Shown here: one piece after another, positions 30,997-38,930 of the stretch | Numbering within the stretch: position 1 is the first letter of the stretch | Layout of the letters: each line of letters starts with the position of its first letter | Source of the DNA: a virus | DNA: 43,439 nucleotides | IMG/VR virus record: IMGVR_UViG_3300048591_000707 | Span: 1 to 43,439 of that record | Direction: 5' to 3' (one strand) | Translations under genes and position numbers: made by a program | The notes under the pieces: model-generated | The model's input: the letters and a program-made list of their open reading frames with translations, nothing else | What the model was told of the DNA's origin: nothing | The model's database searches: none

Positions 30997-31970
30997 CGTA
31001 CCCCCGCCGAGGCTCCGAACTGACCTTTGAAAGACCAGTAATCAGCTTCAAGATATTTGGCTCCTGCAGAATCCGTCTGAATATAAAACCAGGGATGCCC
31101 ATTGTTGGTATCAGTCCAGAAACTCGAACCATCCGCGATAGTCAGGTCGCATCCGGTAGGACATCCAGTGAGCGGAGTGCCGCTGTCCAGTTGCGCGTAG
31201 ACCTTCTTGGCCGTACCGTCGGTGTAGACGCGGAACGTGTGCCATGCTGTATCCAGCGCCACTCCCGTCGATACCGATGCCTGCTCGCCGCCCGCGCCCC
31301 ACACCACTTCGAAGTTACCTCCAACTGGCCGCAGACCGATACCACGGGACACTACCGCACCATTCGTGCCCCAGATCCCAAAACCAACACGAAAGGTAGT
31401 GTCAGCGGTCTGCCCCAGCCGGAAGATCTTCTTCTCTTCCCAAACCTTCGTGGTGTCGGTGTAGACGTTCCCAAAGACCTGCGACCCGGTCGGAGTCAAT
31501 GAGACCACACCATAATTGCCGCTCGTCGCGCCACTGGAGAATCGAGCCACACCATAGTAAGGACGCGCACCAGCTTGCAAGGCGACAGTGGCGTTCGAGT
31601 TGAACCAGCCAAGCGCCCCAATCTGGAGCGAGGTCGTACCGCCGCTGACAAACTCTTCCGCTGCACAGACCCAACTCACGTCGCCCGGAGCGCAGATCTG
31701 TGTACCGCCGCCTCCCCCGCTCGTCACCGCGGTCCAAGTATCGGTCGCCGTGCAGAGCATCAAATTCGAACCAGCTGTCGCGTCCGAGTCAAAAAACTGC
31801 TCGCCCACCGTGCAGGTCACCGGAGCGGTCGTCCCGACTTTCGCTGGGATGGTCGCGGAAGCGCTTCCTGCATTGAACAAGCCGCTCAGAGAGATGTCGC
31901 CGTTGGTGTGCTCAGCCAGCAGAAGCACGGCCAGAGCAAACAAAAGAAAAATAAGCAGAAAGCGCTTCAT
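30993..31970 (-). CDS. Signal-peptide protein with lectin-like C-terminus (325 aa)
   Basis: Starts MKRFLLIFLLFALAVLLLAE, a signal peptide or membrane anchor, after a GAGG SD. The middle is Gly/Ala/Thr-rich beta. The C-terminal 170 residues (VGFGIWGTNGAVVSRGIGLR; ALDTAWHTFRVYTDGTAKKV; HPWFYIQTDSAGAKYLEADY) look like a concanavalin-A/LamG-type jelly roll, so glycan binding is plausible. It is a member of the block of four signal-peptide-bearing late genes. Role on the virion or cell surface is inferred. Confidence 0.65.
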   Translation of the reverse strand: MKRFLLIFLLFALAVLLLAEHTNGDISLSGLFNAGSASATIPAKVGTTAPVTCTVGEQFFDSDATAGSNLMLCTATDTWTAVTSGGGGGTQICAPGDVSWVCAAEEFVSGGTTSLQIGALGWFNSNATVALQAGARPYYGVARFSSGATSGNYGVVSLTPTGSQVFGNVYTDTTKVWEEKKIFRLGQTADTTFRVGFGIWGTNGAVVSRGIGLRPVGGNFEVVWGAGGEQASVSTGVALDTAWHTFRVYTDGTAKKVYAQLDSGTPLTGCPTGCDLTIADGSSFWTDTNNGHPWFYIQTDSAGAKYLEADYWSFKGQFGASAGVR

Positions 31971-31972
31971 GT

Positions 31973-32410
31973 TTAGACCTCCTCGTACAGAGCGTTGATT
32001 GCGTCCTGAACGCTCGGCTTGTTGAAGTACCAGTCCTTCAATTGGGCGTCGGTGACGCCAGCCTCGGAGAGCAGTGTCTCACACGCCTGTTTGCGACTCA
32101 GCATCCACAAACGAGCGTAGGTCGCCACGTTGACTTGCAGCGCATTGACATTCTGCTGTCCGATGGACACACTGCCTGTGAAGTACAGAACCAGAGGTTT
32201 CGAGTGATCGCGGATATTCTCCGTCATCCACTTCTCGTCGTACAGGTCGCCCATGCCGGCAGGCTGGCCGAAGATGTGCAACTTGGCCATCGGCAACTTG
32301 GAGACGAAAAGCGCACGAAGTTTCTTGGCGTCAGCCAGGCCGATGCAGTGCTGAGGCGGAGACTGAAGAATCCGCTCAGAATGGTCATTGAGAACAAGCG
32401 AAGTGAACAT
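31973..32410 (-). CDS. Hypothetical late protein (145 aa)
   Basis: Preceded by AGGAGCAG. A mixed alpha/beta protein without signal peptide, lying between two signal-peptide genes. Features: LHIFGQPAGMGDLYDEKWM in the centre, LVLYFTGSVSIGQQNVNALQ, and a helical C-terminus (KQACETLLSEAGVTDAQLKD). No endolysin, protease or chaperone motif was recognised. It may be a chaperone or assembly factor for the neighbouring fibre proteins. That is inference from position only. Confidence 0.6.
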   Translation of the reverse strand: MFTSLVLNDHSERILQSPPQHCIGLADAKKLRALFVSKLPMAKLHIFGQPAGMGDLYDEKWMTENIRDHSKPLVLYFTGSVSIGQQNVNALQVNVATYARLWMLSRKQACETLLSEAGVTDAQLKDWYFNKPSVQDAINALYEEV

Positions 32411-32418
32411 AACTGCTC

Positions 32419-33576
32419 CTAAAGGTCTTTCAAGATTTTGACGCCGAACTGGAATCCGTCGGCCACAGCAACACCTGTGTTATCGGGGTTGCAAAGCGTT
32501 ATTGTTACAGTGTCTGCCGCCGAGACACGCATAATACCGATCAACTTGGCGGGCAGATCAGCGGGCCATCGAGGTGCCACAGCGTCCCCCGACAAGACGC
32601 CTGGGACTGTCATTGTCTTGGTAGTGCAAGCCGCCGTTACAGTTCCCCAACTGTTAACAGTCTCACTGTGATTGAGAAAAGTCAATAGAACAGCAGGGTC
32701 GGCTCGGATCGGATCAAGCGCTGTACCGACTCCCAACAAGCCAACGCCAACCGTTATCGCACCACCCGAAGCTGCGTCGATAGTGATGGTATCAATGTTC
32801 TGGCTGATGGAAACTCCCGTACCGCCTACGAGCGTACGCGCTGTGACATTGGTACTGGCTTTGAGAACTTGCGCACCAGCACCGCTGTTGGACACGACCG
32901 TAGCCTCTCCACTCCCACCGCCCCCAGAACCGCCTGTCGAGATGAGAAGGAGGGAGCCAGCTTGCGCCACTTCCCAGTTGACTGTCACATCGTACTGATT
33001 GGCTCCCGCGTTGGTGTTACAGGTCCAGCCGTCGCTGCGAATAGAAGTGTAGATGCCTGCCGACTCCGAATAAGTGAAAGCGCCGATGAAGCAAGTACCC
33101 AACGCGTGTGTGGCTCCAGGAATCGTCCAAGTCGTTGCGGCCTCGAAAGTGGCTGTGTAAACACCCGTCGCCTCTTCTCCACCACCGGAACTCTCACCAA
33201 CCACGGCCCAGTTGAACGTATCATCTGAACCCTTAGTGCAGATACGCAAAACGTCAGCAACGGCGGTGTCGCCTCTCGATGCCCAGATTGTGCCCCGATT
33301 GGCTGAATCACACGACGGCGGAAGGGTATCGGTAGGATTCAACTGAACCCCTTGCAGCGTCAAGCTACGGAAACGACCTGGCCTGTTGCCGTCAAAGACG
33401 CCAAGTTTTCCTTCCTCTACTCGGTACAGGCCGACATCGAAGGGCCCAAGATAAAGATGGCTTGTGGACCAACGGATATAAGCTCCGCTCGGCCCTTGCA
33501 GTGTGTCGAAATTGATGGCTGCCGGAGTCTGAGCCAGAAGCGGAAAGGTGAAAATGAGCAACAAAAAAAGCAGCAT
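32419..33576 (-). CDS. Signal-peptide fibre-like protein (385 aa)
   Basis: Starts MLLFLLLIFTFPLLAQ, a short hydrophobic signal with a cleavage-like Ala-Gln, after TAGGAGAA. The N-terminus has LQGPSGAYIRWSTSHLYLGP and the body is Gly/Ser/Thr-rich with GGSGGGGSG spacers, then beta repeats (NVTARTLVGGTGVSISQNID). The composition is that of a phage fibre. A C-terminal segment with VSAADTVTITLCNPDN may be the receptor-facing or trimerising tip. Likely a tail fibre or envelope-displayed adhesin. Confidence 0.65.
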   Translation of the reverse strand: MLLFLLLIFTFPLLAQTPAAINFDTLQGPSGAYIRWSTSHLYLGPFDVGLYRVEEGKLGVFDGNRPGRFRSLTLQGVQLNPTDTLPPSCDSANRGTIWASRGDTAVADVLRICTKGSDDTFNWAVVGESSGGGEEATGVYTATFEAATTWTIPGATHALGTCFIGAFTYSESAGIYTSIRSDGWTCNTNAGANQYDVTVNWEVAQAGSLLLISTGGSGGGGSGEATVVSNSGAGAQVLKASTNVTARTLVGGTGVSISQNIDTITIDAASGGAITVGVGLLGVGTALDPIRADPAVLLTFLNHSETVNSWGTVTAACTTKTMTVPGVLSGDAVAPRWPADLPAKLIGIMRVSAADTVTITLCNPDNTGVAVADGFQFGVKILKDL

Positions 33577-33586
33577 CGTAGTTCTC

Positions 33587-34375
33587 CTAGTCCTTCTGGC
33601 ACATCAGCAGCTGGATATAAGGAGCGTTCGTGCCGGACACACTCCCAGTTGTTGAGATCGTTCCGCCCTGAGCGACGAGGTTTGTGCCCTTCGTTCCGGT
33701 GAGATTCGAAGACGTTGGGTTATTTGCAGTCGTTATTCCTGTCAGTACAGTAGTACCAGCTCCACTCTGAACTGCTGTGGAAGTAGTACCTGTAAGTTGT
33801 GAATAGGTGTGGGTGTGAGCCAAGTCATCCAGCTGATGTGCGTGTGTATCACCAGTGAAAGTGTGTGAGTGGGCACCGACTGCTCTGTTTTCCTGGTTCG
33901 TCAGGGCTGTGCCGACAGAGGCGGCCAGCGTGCCGCCGGAGGGCATACCTGCAATATATCTGCCTCGAGCGGCCGTGAACTCACTCCACCCGGTCGGGCA
34001 AGATGACAGGTTGAAGGACATCACAGCTCCGGCTGGTGTTGCGTCCCCACCACCTCCGGTTGAAGGAGTGGCCCAAGTCTGATCGCCGCGCAGGAATGTC
34101 GTCGAGTTGGCAGTGCCGCTGCCGAGACGAGCGGTTGCGATGGTTTCACTGCCGATCTTGGAAGCGCCGATTGTCGCTGTCGGTGTGATGTTGTTTGAAG
34201 CATCGTAGACAGCGAGATGGCCAGACGACGGCGAACCAGTCGCCATCTGAACCTTGGTTCCATTACCCAAGCGATCGCCGGAGAACAGCTGGTTGTAGCG
34301 GATACTTCCGCCGGATTGCATGAAAGCAGCGAGAGTAAACACTGCCAGGAAACCAACGACCACGAGTTTTTTCAT
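33587..34375 (-). CDS. Tail collar-domain fibre with signal peptide (262 aa)
   Basis: Starts MKKLVVVGFLAVFTLAAF, a signal-like segment. The SD (AAAGGA) lies within operator copy 4 directly upstream. Residues about 110-160 contain the tail-collar domain signature: PAGAVMSFNLSSCPTGWSEF then RGRYIAGMP, followed by His-rich turns (GAHSHTFTGDTHAHQ; LAHTHTYSQL). The end (APYIQLLMCQKD) is also typical of tail-collar proteins, where it forms the distal knob. Signal peptides are not a normal feature of this family. Confidence 0.8.
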   Translation of the reverse strand: MKKLVVVGFLAVFTLAAFMQSGGSIRYNQLFSGDRLGNGTKVQMATGSPSSGHLAVYDASNNITPTATIGASKIGSETIATARLGSGTANSTTFLRGDQTWATPSTGGGGDATPAGAVMSFNLSSCPTGWSEFTAARGRYIAGMPSGGTLAASVGTALTNQENRAVGAHSHTFTGDTHAHQLDDLAHTHTYSQLTGTTSTAVQSGAGTTVLTGITTANNPTSSNLTGTKGTNLVAQGGTISTTGSVSGTNAPYIQLLMCQKD

Positions 34376-34381
34376 TTTTCA

Positions 34382-34408
34382 CCGTCCTTTAATCGGATCA
34401 AACTACGG
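34382..34408. promoter_or_regulatory. 27-bp palindromic operator, copy 4
   Basis: Fills the gap between two leftward genes, ending at the base before the fibre-adaptor stop. As in copy 3, its minus-strand reading supplies the AAAGGA SD, here for the collar fibre gene at 34375. Confidence 0.65.
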
Positions 34409-34783
34409 TCAATATCGGTACCAAGCAAGCATCCACTCGCTGGCATCGGCAACAACAGGAGTGAGTGTTAAGGCTGCTCCAGCCAGAGTGAAGTCGGTCC
34501 CGGCCCGCTGGACAACACCATTGCGCACAAGCACAAGACTGGCCGCAGGACTCGGGGAATTGGCAAGAGTTGCAGCTCCGGAAGAGGGGGTCAGCGTAAC
34601 CGATTCACCGTCAGCGAAACTGAGTGCGGTCGGTAAACCGAGCTGGCCGGGGTTGGTCAACAAACTCTTGAGGGCAACCTTGATGATACGCAAGTGATTG
34701 TCGCCATCGGAACGAGGATCGCCACCAAGAGGCCAAAGCTCGTTCAGATCACTGATCTCGGTTACACCAGTTTCAACAGGCAT
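34409..34783 (-). CDS. Tail fibre N-terminal/adaptor-like protein (124 aa)
   Basis: Start preceded by GGAGG. Residues 8-48 (ISDLNELWPLGGDPRSDGDN, then HLRIIKVALKSLLTN) match the N-terminal segment commonly seen in podovirus tail fibre and spike proteins (DLN-WP, DP-GD-H-R-IK-LK). The rest is a small beta domain (LVLVRNGVVQRAGTDFTL, then AWYRY). Phage fibres with this beginning are usually much longer, so this may be an adaptor that carries a separate fibre such as the collar protein downstream. Confidence 0.75.
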   Translation of the reverse strand: MPVETGVTEISDLNELWPLGGDPRSDGDNHLRIIKVALKSLLTNPGQLGLPTALSFADGESVTLTPSSGAATLANSPSPAASLVLVRNGVVQRAGTDFTLAGAALTLTPVVADASEWMLAWYRY

Positions 34784-35404
34784 TTAACCTCCAAACTCCC
34801 TGAAGCCACCGGAGACTTCGCGAGCGACATTCAGGCGGTTGAGTGTATCCGTTGCCTCTGCAATGTCAAGCTGGAACAAGCCCATTGACTCAGGCGAACG
34901 AAGGAATTTTGCGATCTGATACCCAGCCCGACCGATCAGAAGCTTGGGGGCGTGTGTGAGCCAAGCATTTGTGCCACCATCGGTTGTCGGGAATGGCTGA
35001 CGTGCGAGATAAAAAAGCTTGAAGTTTTGATTCAACGCGTCAGGTGCAGGAATCAGATGGATCTGTTCGAGAGCAACAAACGTCGTGGGAGTGCCTGTCG
35101 AAGCAGCTTCCGTCGTCGCCAGATGACCGCTGTTGCCCTTGACGAGCGGCACAGGCGGCGCCCCTGCGCGCCATACCAAAGGAGTGTCCATGAGCTCACT
35201 GAGAAAATCGGCAGGATAAGCGATAGGACCAGCGCTTGTGAGTGTACTCTCCTTTGTCAGGAACCACGGACGAACAGGACCGTTCTCAAGCTCGATCTGC
35301 TCCATCTCCAATTCGAGGAGGATTTGTGCAGTCAAACCAGCCTGGGGCGTCATGCGCTGACCCAAACGTCCTGTTATGAGATTCACTGCCTGAAGTCTTG
35401 TCAT
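34784..35404 (-). CDS. Head-tail connector / tail adaptor (206 aa)
   Basis: ATGA overlap with the upstream gene. The helical N-terminus (TRLQAVNLITGRLGQRMTPQ; ILLELEMEQIELENGPVRPW), then FLTKESTLT and IAYPADFLSEL, and the helical C-terminus are typical of tail tubular protein A-type adaptors (T7 gp11-like and P22 gp4-like roles), which bind the portal ring. Position downstream of capsid genes and upstream of fibres fits. Sequence evidence is fair, not decisive. Confidence 0.65.
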   Translation of the reverse strand: MTRLQAVNLITGRLGQRMTPQAGLTAQILLELEMEQIELENGPVRPWFLTKESTLTSAGPIAYPADFLSELMDTPLVWRAGAPPVPLVKGNSGHLATTEAASTGTPTTFVALEQIHLIPAPDALNQNFKLFYLARQPFPTTDGGTNAWLTHAPKLLIGRAGYQIAKFLRSPESMGLFQLDIAEATDTLNRLNVAREVSGGFREFGG

Positions 35405-35916
35405 GCAGGTACTCCAAGCATCCGTTGGGATTGCAGGAACCCGAGAACTTCCTGCAACCGATCTGCGCCATTACGACGCGCGGGCTGAGCCCCACCCGGA
35501 CCCATGAATGAGGTCCGCCCTCCCGCAGTCGATGGCGCGACAAAAGCACTTGGCGGGGCGGTCAACGCTTGAGCGAGATCGGACGAACCCCCGAAGGCGG
35601 ACAGCTGCTCCGGCGACGGCGGCACATAACCTTGCGGGGCAGGAACCGGATTCCCCTGATCGGTGTACTGCATCTGCCCATTGAGAAGCTGCGTCCAGAT
35701 ATTCGCATTGGGAGTGATGGAGCCGTCCGGCTGCTGGTACTGGAAGTGAACGTTTTGCGTCCACGGATCAAGCTCCCGGACCAGAAACGGACTATACGAG
35801 CCGTCGAACAGTCCCTGGGAGTTGATCAGCCCCATCAACTCGGGTGGGATTCCATGATTGGGTCCCAGGCTCGATAACCAGTCTGCGCTCGAGATTCCTG
35901 TGGGTAGTGTACTCAT
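35401..35916 (-). CDS. Hypothetical structural protein, overlaps glycosyltransferase gene (171 aa)
   Basis: The start at 35916 is set by GGGAGATGAGGAAA upstream. It overlaps the preceding glycosyltransferase gene by 125 bp in another frame. The protein is Pro/Gln/Ser-rich (QYQQPDGSITPNANIWTQLL; PVPAPQGYVPPSPEQLSAFG), with repeat copy 10 giving GPGGA, and a helical C-terminus (RLQEVLGFLQSQRMLG). Low-complexity character suggests a virion linker. The alternative start at 35835 lacks an SD. Confidence 0.6.
   Translation of the reverse strand: MSTLPTGISSADWLSSLGPNHGIPPELMGLINSQGLFDGSYSPFLVRELDPWTQNVHFQYQQPDGSITPNANIWTQLLNGQMQYTDQGNPVPAPQGYVPPSPEQLSAFGGSSDLAQALTAPPSAFVAPSTAGGRTSFMGPGGAQPARRNGADRLQEVLGFLQSQRMLGVPA
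35487..35503 (-). repeat. 17-bp dispersed repeat, copy 10 (coding, GPGGA)
   Basis: Exact copy read GPGGA near the C-terminus of the gene at 35401-35916. It is followed by ATGAATGAGGTCCGCCC, the flank type shared with copies 12 and 13. Confidence 0.9.
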
Positions 35917-36595
35917 TTTCCTCATCTCCCTCTGCCAGCTCTTCCGGAGTGCGCCCAAGCAGCGTATGCTTGTGCTTGTAAACAAACTCGCCCACATGAC
36001 CAACATCCTGCGAAGCGTCGTGGTGAATGAAGACCGGGATACCTGCATCCTCACATTTCTGAAGGAAAAACCAGTCTTCGCCCTCGTAGTCGTCGAGCTC
36101 TTCTCGCCAGACGATGTTAAACCAAGGCTGAGGGATGCGGCGAAAAACATCCATCTCAACCAGCATGATACCTGAGCCGACCCGATCCACCTGCCGGAGT
36201 CCTTCACTTTCAGGCTTGGTGTAGACCGGAACATAAGCTCCGTTCTTCCGAACACGCGCCGTAGAGTTGGCCGGAAACCGCTTCGTCGCAATGTTGCAAG
36301 CAACGATCGGCTTCTCACACTCCAGAAGCTTATGAAGGATGTCTCCCTCAAAAGTCTGATCCGAGTCAACAAACAGGAGGTGTGTGGCGTCGATCTCGAA
36401 AGCACGCTTCACAAGTCCTGCTCGAGAGCGGGGGAGGATACTACCACGCTTGTTGACAATCGTGATAGCTTGCCTCCCCCACAAAGGAACTGGTCGGCAA
36501 TAGAAGTAGGCAATCAGCCCGCACAGGGAGACACCCATATGAGCCTTCCAGTCGTTACCGCTCGCTACTCCTACTGCCACCAGTAAATCGCGCAT
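35792..36595 (-). CDS. GT-A-type glycosyltransferase (267 aa)
   Basis: Start after TAGGAGAAAACG. THLLFVDSDQTFEGDILHKL contains the DxD (DSD) motif that binds the nucleotide-sugar metal. KPIVACNIATKRFP, VGSGIMLVEMDVFRRIP and GEDWFFLQKCEDAGIPVFIH follow the order seen in small GT-A glycosyltransferases, and HHDAS may supply a metal ligand. It sits inside the capsid operon right after the major capsid protein, so it may decorate capsid or fibre proteins. It could alternatively alter host surface glycans. Confidence 0.75.
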   Translation of the reverse strand: MRDLLVAVGVASGNDWKAHMGVSLCGLIAYFYCRPVPLWGRQAITIVNKRGSILPRSRAGLVKRAFEIDATHLLFVDSDQTFEGDILHKLLECEKPIVACNIATKRFPANSTARVRKNGAYVPVYTKPESEGLRQVDRVGSGIMLVEMDVFRRIPQPWFNIVWREELDDYEGEDWFFLQKCEDAGIPVFIHHDASQDVGHVGEFVYKHKHTLLGRTPEELAEGDEENEYTTHRNLERRLVIEPGTQSWNPTRVDGADQLPGTVRRLV

Positions 36596-36604
36596 CGTTT
36601 TCTC

Positions 36605-37795
36605 CTAGACGACGACGTTGCCGAGGTAGGCCATCGTCTCCTCGTGATGCAGCTCGAGGCCGGCCTCGGTGAGCCACATATCTTCCTGAGCATCCACATC
36701 GTTGGCCTGAACGTTGGGCACCAGTTTGGTGTCCCGCAGCGGCCTGTAGATCAGGTTCGAGGGATCGACGACGAACGCACTGTAGTTGTACAGCGGATGG
36801 AGGTTCATCAGCGGGTGGGTCTTGATGCCGAACGAGCCCTGCGGAGTGATCCACCGCTGCAGGTTCATGCCGTAGACCTTGATGATCTCCGAGAAGTTCA
36901 CCCGGGAGCTGTTGGCGTTCCGGGCAACCTTGTTGAGGCTGTTGAGGAAGCCGTTGCCTGCCAGGACGATGCGCTCGTCGCCCGCCATGGACTTCGAGTT
37001 GTAGTTGAACACCGGATACAGAGCCTCAAGGATGTCGTCCTCGTCCGGCGTGGAGGTGAAGATGGTCACGTTGGTCTGAATGAACTGACGCAGACCGCCC
37101 GTGAACCGCTCGGGCTTGCCGTTCGAGCCGACAGCCTCGTGCGCCTTGCCGAACATGAAGGCGAATTCGAGCTGAACGCTGTGATCGAACATCTTCCGCT
37201 TCTTGTCGTTGGAGAAAGCGTCACCCGTTCGGGCCTTCGTGCGCTTCGCCGTCTCGGTGATACCGCATAGAGTCTTGAAGATCTGGCAGTAGTTCCGCTT
37301 TTTGGTCGGATTGCGCTGACTGATCGTGGACTTCCCGGTACCTTCAGCGAAGGCCGAGCCGATGCACGTCAGAGCGGCGCCGTCGGCGATGGCTGCCGGC
37401 GTCGTGCCAGCCGCACCGCGAGCCACCACGATCTCGGTGTCGCTGTTGACCGCCGTGACCTTGAGGATTTCGTTGGTGTAAGCGAGGTCTTCGGCCTTCT
37501 CGATCATCAGCGTGTTGCCGGGAACGAGATACAGACCGCCGCTGTCGATGGTGAGAATGGTGTCGGTGCTGACGTAGCCGCCAACCTCGTTGACGGTAAC
37601 ACGAACAGCCTCGAGCGCCTCCTCCCACCAGTTGAATTCCGGATCGTCCGGAGCTTCCTTCTTCATCTTGGCCATCAGAGCCGTGAGCGGAGCGCTCCCG
37701 TTCGGATTGGTCCAAAGAATCGTCTCACGGAAATCCTTGGGGCGCTCGTCGGCTCCCCAGTTTCCGGTTCCACGCAGACCAGCAAAAGCTGCCAT
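36605..37795 (-). CDS. Major capsid protein, DUF5309/SU10-like
   Basis: 396 residues, preceded by AGGAGG and following the scaffold directly. Features: an N-terminal Gly/Asp-rich arm, GGYVSTDTILTIDSGGLYLV as a beta insertion, QRNPTKKRNYCQIFKTLCGI, KRKMFDHSVQLEFAFMFGKA, and a C-terminal WLTEAGLELHHEETMAYLGN. These match the style of DUF5309-type HK97-fold capsid proteins in P22/SU10-like short-tailed phages. The position scaffold-capsid, with portal upstream, is the canonical head module. Confidence 0.85.
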   Translation of the reverse strand: MAAFAGLRGTGNWGADERPKDFRETILWTNPNGSAPLTALMAKMKKEAPDDPEFNWWEEALEAVRVTVNEVGGYVSTDTILTIDSGGLYLVPGNTLMIEKAEDLAYTNEILKVTAVNSDTEIVVARGAAGTTPAAIADGAALTCIGSAFAEGTGKSTISQRNPTKKRNYCQIFKTLCGITETAKRTKARTGDAFSNDKKRKMFDHSVQLEFAFMFGKAHEAVGSNGKPERFTGGLRQFIQTNVTIFTSTPDEDDILEALYPVFNYNSKSMAGDERIVLAGNGFLNSLNKVARNANSSRVNFSEIIKVYGMNLQRWITPQGSFGIKTHPLMNLHPLYNYSAFVVDPSNLIYRPLRDTKLVPNVQANDVDAQEDMWLTEAGLELHHEETMAYLGNVVV

Positions 37796-37798
37796 GTG

Positions 37799-38635
37799 TT
37801 AATCCTCCTGGGAAGCGAACTCTTCCCAAATCGAAAGCTGCTTGTTACCCGGCAAAGGAGCAGCGGAAGCTCCCGGCATGGCGGGCATCGGCGGCCTTGA
37901 CGGAGCCTGAGGTGCGGATGCATTCGGCGCTGCGCTCGGAAGGGGGATTCCGAGGGCGATATGCGCAGAGGCTCCGGCGTCCTCAATAACGCGGTCAAGG
38001 GGCGCTGTGGGATTGGCCTGTCGAAAGGCCTTTACGATCTGAACAACGCGACCGCGATCGGCAGTTCGGAGGGCGGGCCAACGTTCGTAGAACTGCTGCT
38101 CGCTCCTCTGAACCATCGACGCCTGCTGGTTGATCGTGTGAACCAGTATGGGCAGCGCTTGCGCTACCGCCGCGTAAACTCCATCGAAAACATCAACGTA
38201 CAGTTTGCCCACAATCTTGGGCAAAACCTTCTCCGGCTCCTCACGCAGAGCCTCGGCTTCCTCCTCACTGAAGGAGTAGCGAGATGAGATCTCCTCGATC
38301 ACAGAAGCGCGCTGAGCCAGAACCTGCTCCCGCGTGAGTTCGGGTGTGACCGGACTCGCCTCCGCCGGAGGAGCAGGAGCGGGAGCGGGAGCAGGCGGCT
38401 CACCTGCAGGAGCGGCTGCAGGAACCTGGGGGGTGACAGGCTCGGCAGGCGCAGGAGCAGGAGTCGTGGTAGGCTCCGGAGCCGGAGTGATAGGCGGCGT
38501 CTCGGAGCTTGCAGGCGGTTCGTCGGACGTACCTTCGGGAGGCGGGTCGCTGTCGATCTCAAGATCGGCCATTGCTTCGAAGATTGCCGAGTCATCGACA
38601 ACTGCTTCGGGGTTTGGGTTCAGGTCTTCAGGCAT
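37799..38635 (-). CDS. Scaffolding protein (278 aa)
   Basis: The ATG at 38635 is used because GAGGAAG precedes it; a GTG four codons upstream is possible. The N-terminal 100 residues are acidic then Pro/Ala-rich (DLNPNPEAVVDDSAIFEAMA; PAPAPAEPVTPQVPAAAPAG). The centre is helical and acidic (EISSRYSFSEEEAEALREEP), and the C-terminus ends NKQLSIWEEFASQED, helical and suited to capsid binding. The composition and the slot between portal and capsid identify a scaffold. Confidence 0.75.
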   Translation of the reverse strand: MPEDLNPNPEAVVDDSAIFEAMADLEIDSDPPPEGTSDEPPASSETPPITPAPEPTTTPAPAPAEPVTPQVPAAAPAGEPPAPAPAPAPPAEASPVTPELTREQVLAQRASVIEEISSRYSFSEEEAEALREEPEKVLPKIVGKLYVDVFDGVYAAVAQALPILVHTINQQASMVQRSEQQFYERWPALRTADRGRVVQIVKAFRQANPTAPLDRVIEDAGASAHIALGIPLPSAAPNASAPQAPSRPPMPAMPGASAAPLPGNKQLSIWEEFASQED

Positions 38636-38930
38636 TTTCTTCCTCACGTTCCAGATTTAGCTGCATCTGAATCTGCTCATTGAGCTCTTCCAGAAGCAGC
38701 TGTGGCATACGCAAAACCATCTGCAAGGTTGCGATCTCGTTCATCAGTGCTGCAACCTCGAAACAGCTGTCAAATGACCGCGCTTGCTGATTGAAGATGG
38801 CAAACCTGCGCGCACGCTCCTGAGCTTCGAGTTGCTCACAAAGCAACTTAAAGCCAGGGCTAAGCAACAGGTCCGAGAGAACCTGCTTGCGGTGGTACAG
38901 GCCCTCCAGAAGATCCGGGGATTGCGGCAT
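38628..38930 (-). CDS. Small helical head-module protein (100 aa)
   Basis: The ATG at 38930 lies within the end of the portal gene (71-bp overlap). It is almost wholly helical and Leu/Glu/Gln-rich (FKLLCEQLEAQERARRFAIF; MNEIATLQMVLRMPQLLLEE). It overlaps the scaffold start by 8 bp. Probably a head assembly factor or minor capsid protein; no family recognised. Confidence 0.65.
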   Translation of the reverse strand: MPQSPDLLEGLYHRKQVLSDLLLSPGFKLLCEQLEAQERARRFAIFNQQARSFDSCFEVAALMNEIATLQMVLRMPQLLLEELNEQIQMQLNLEREEENA

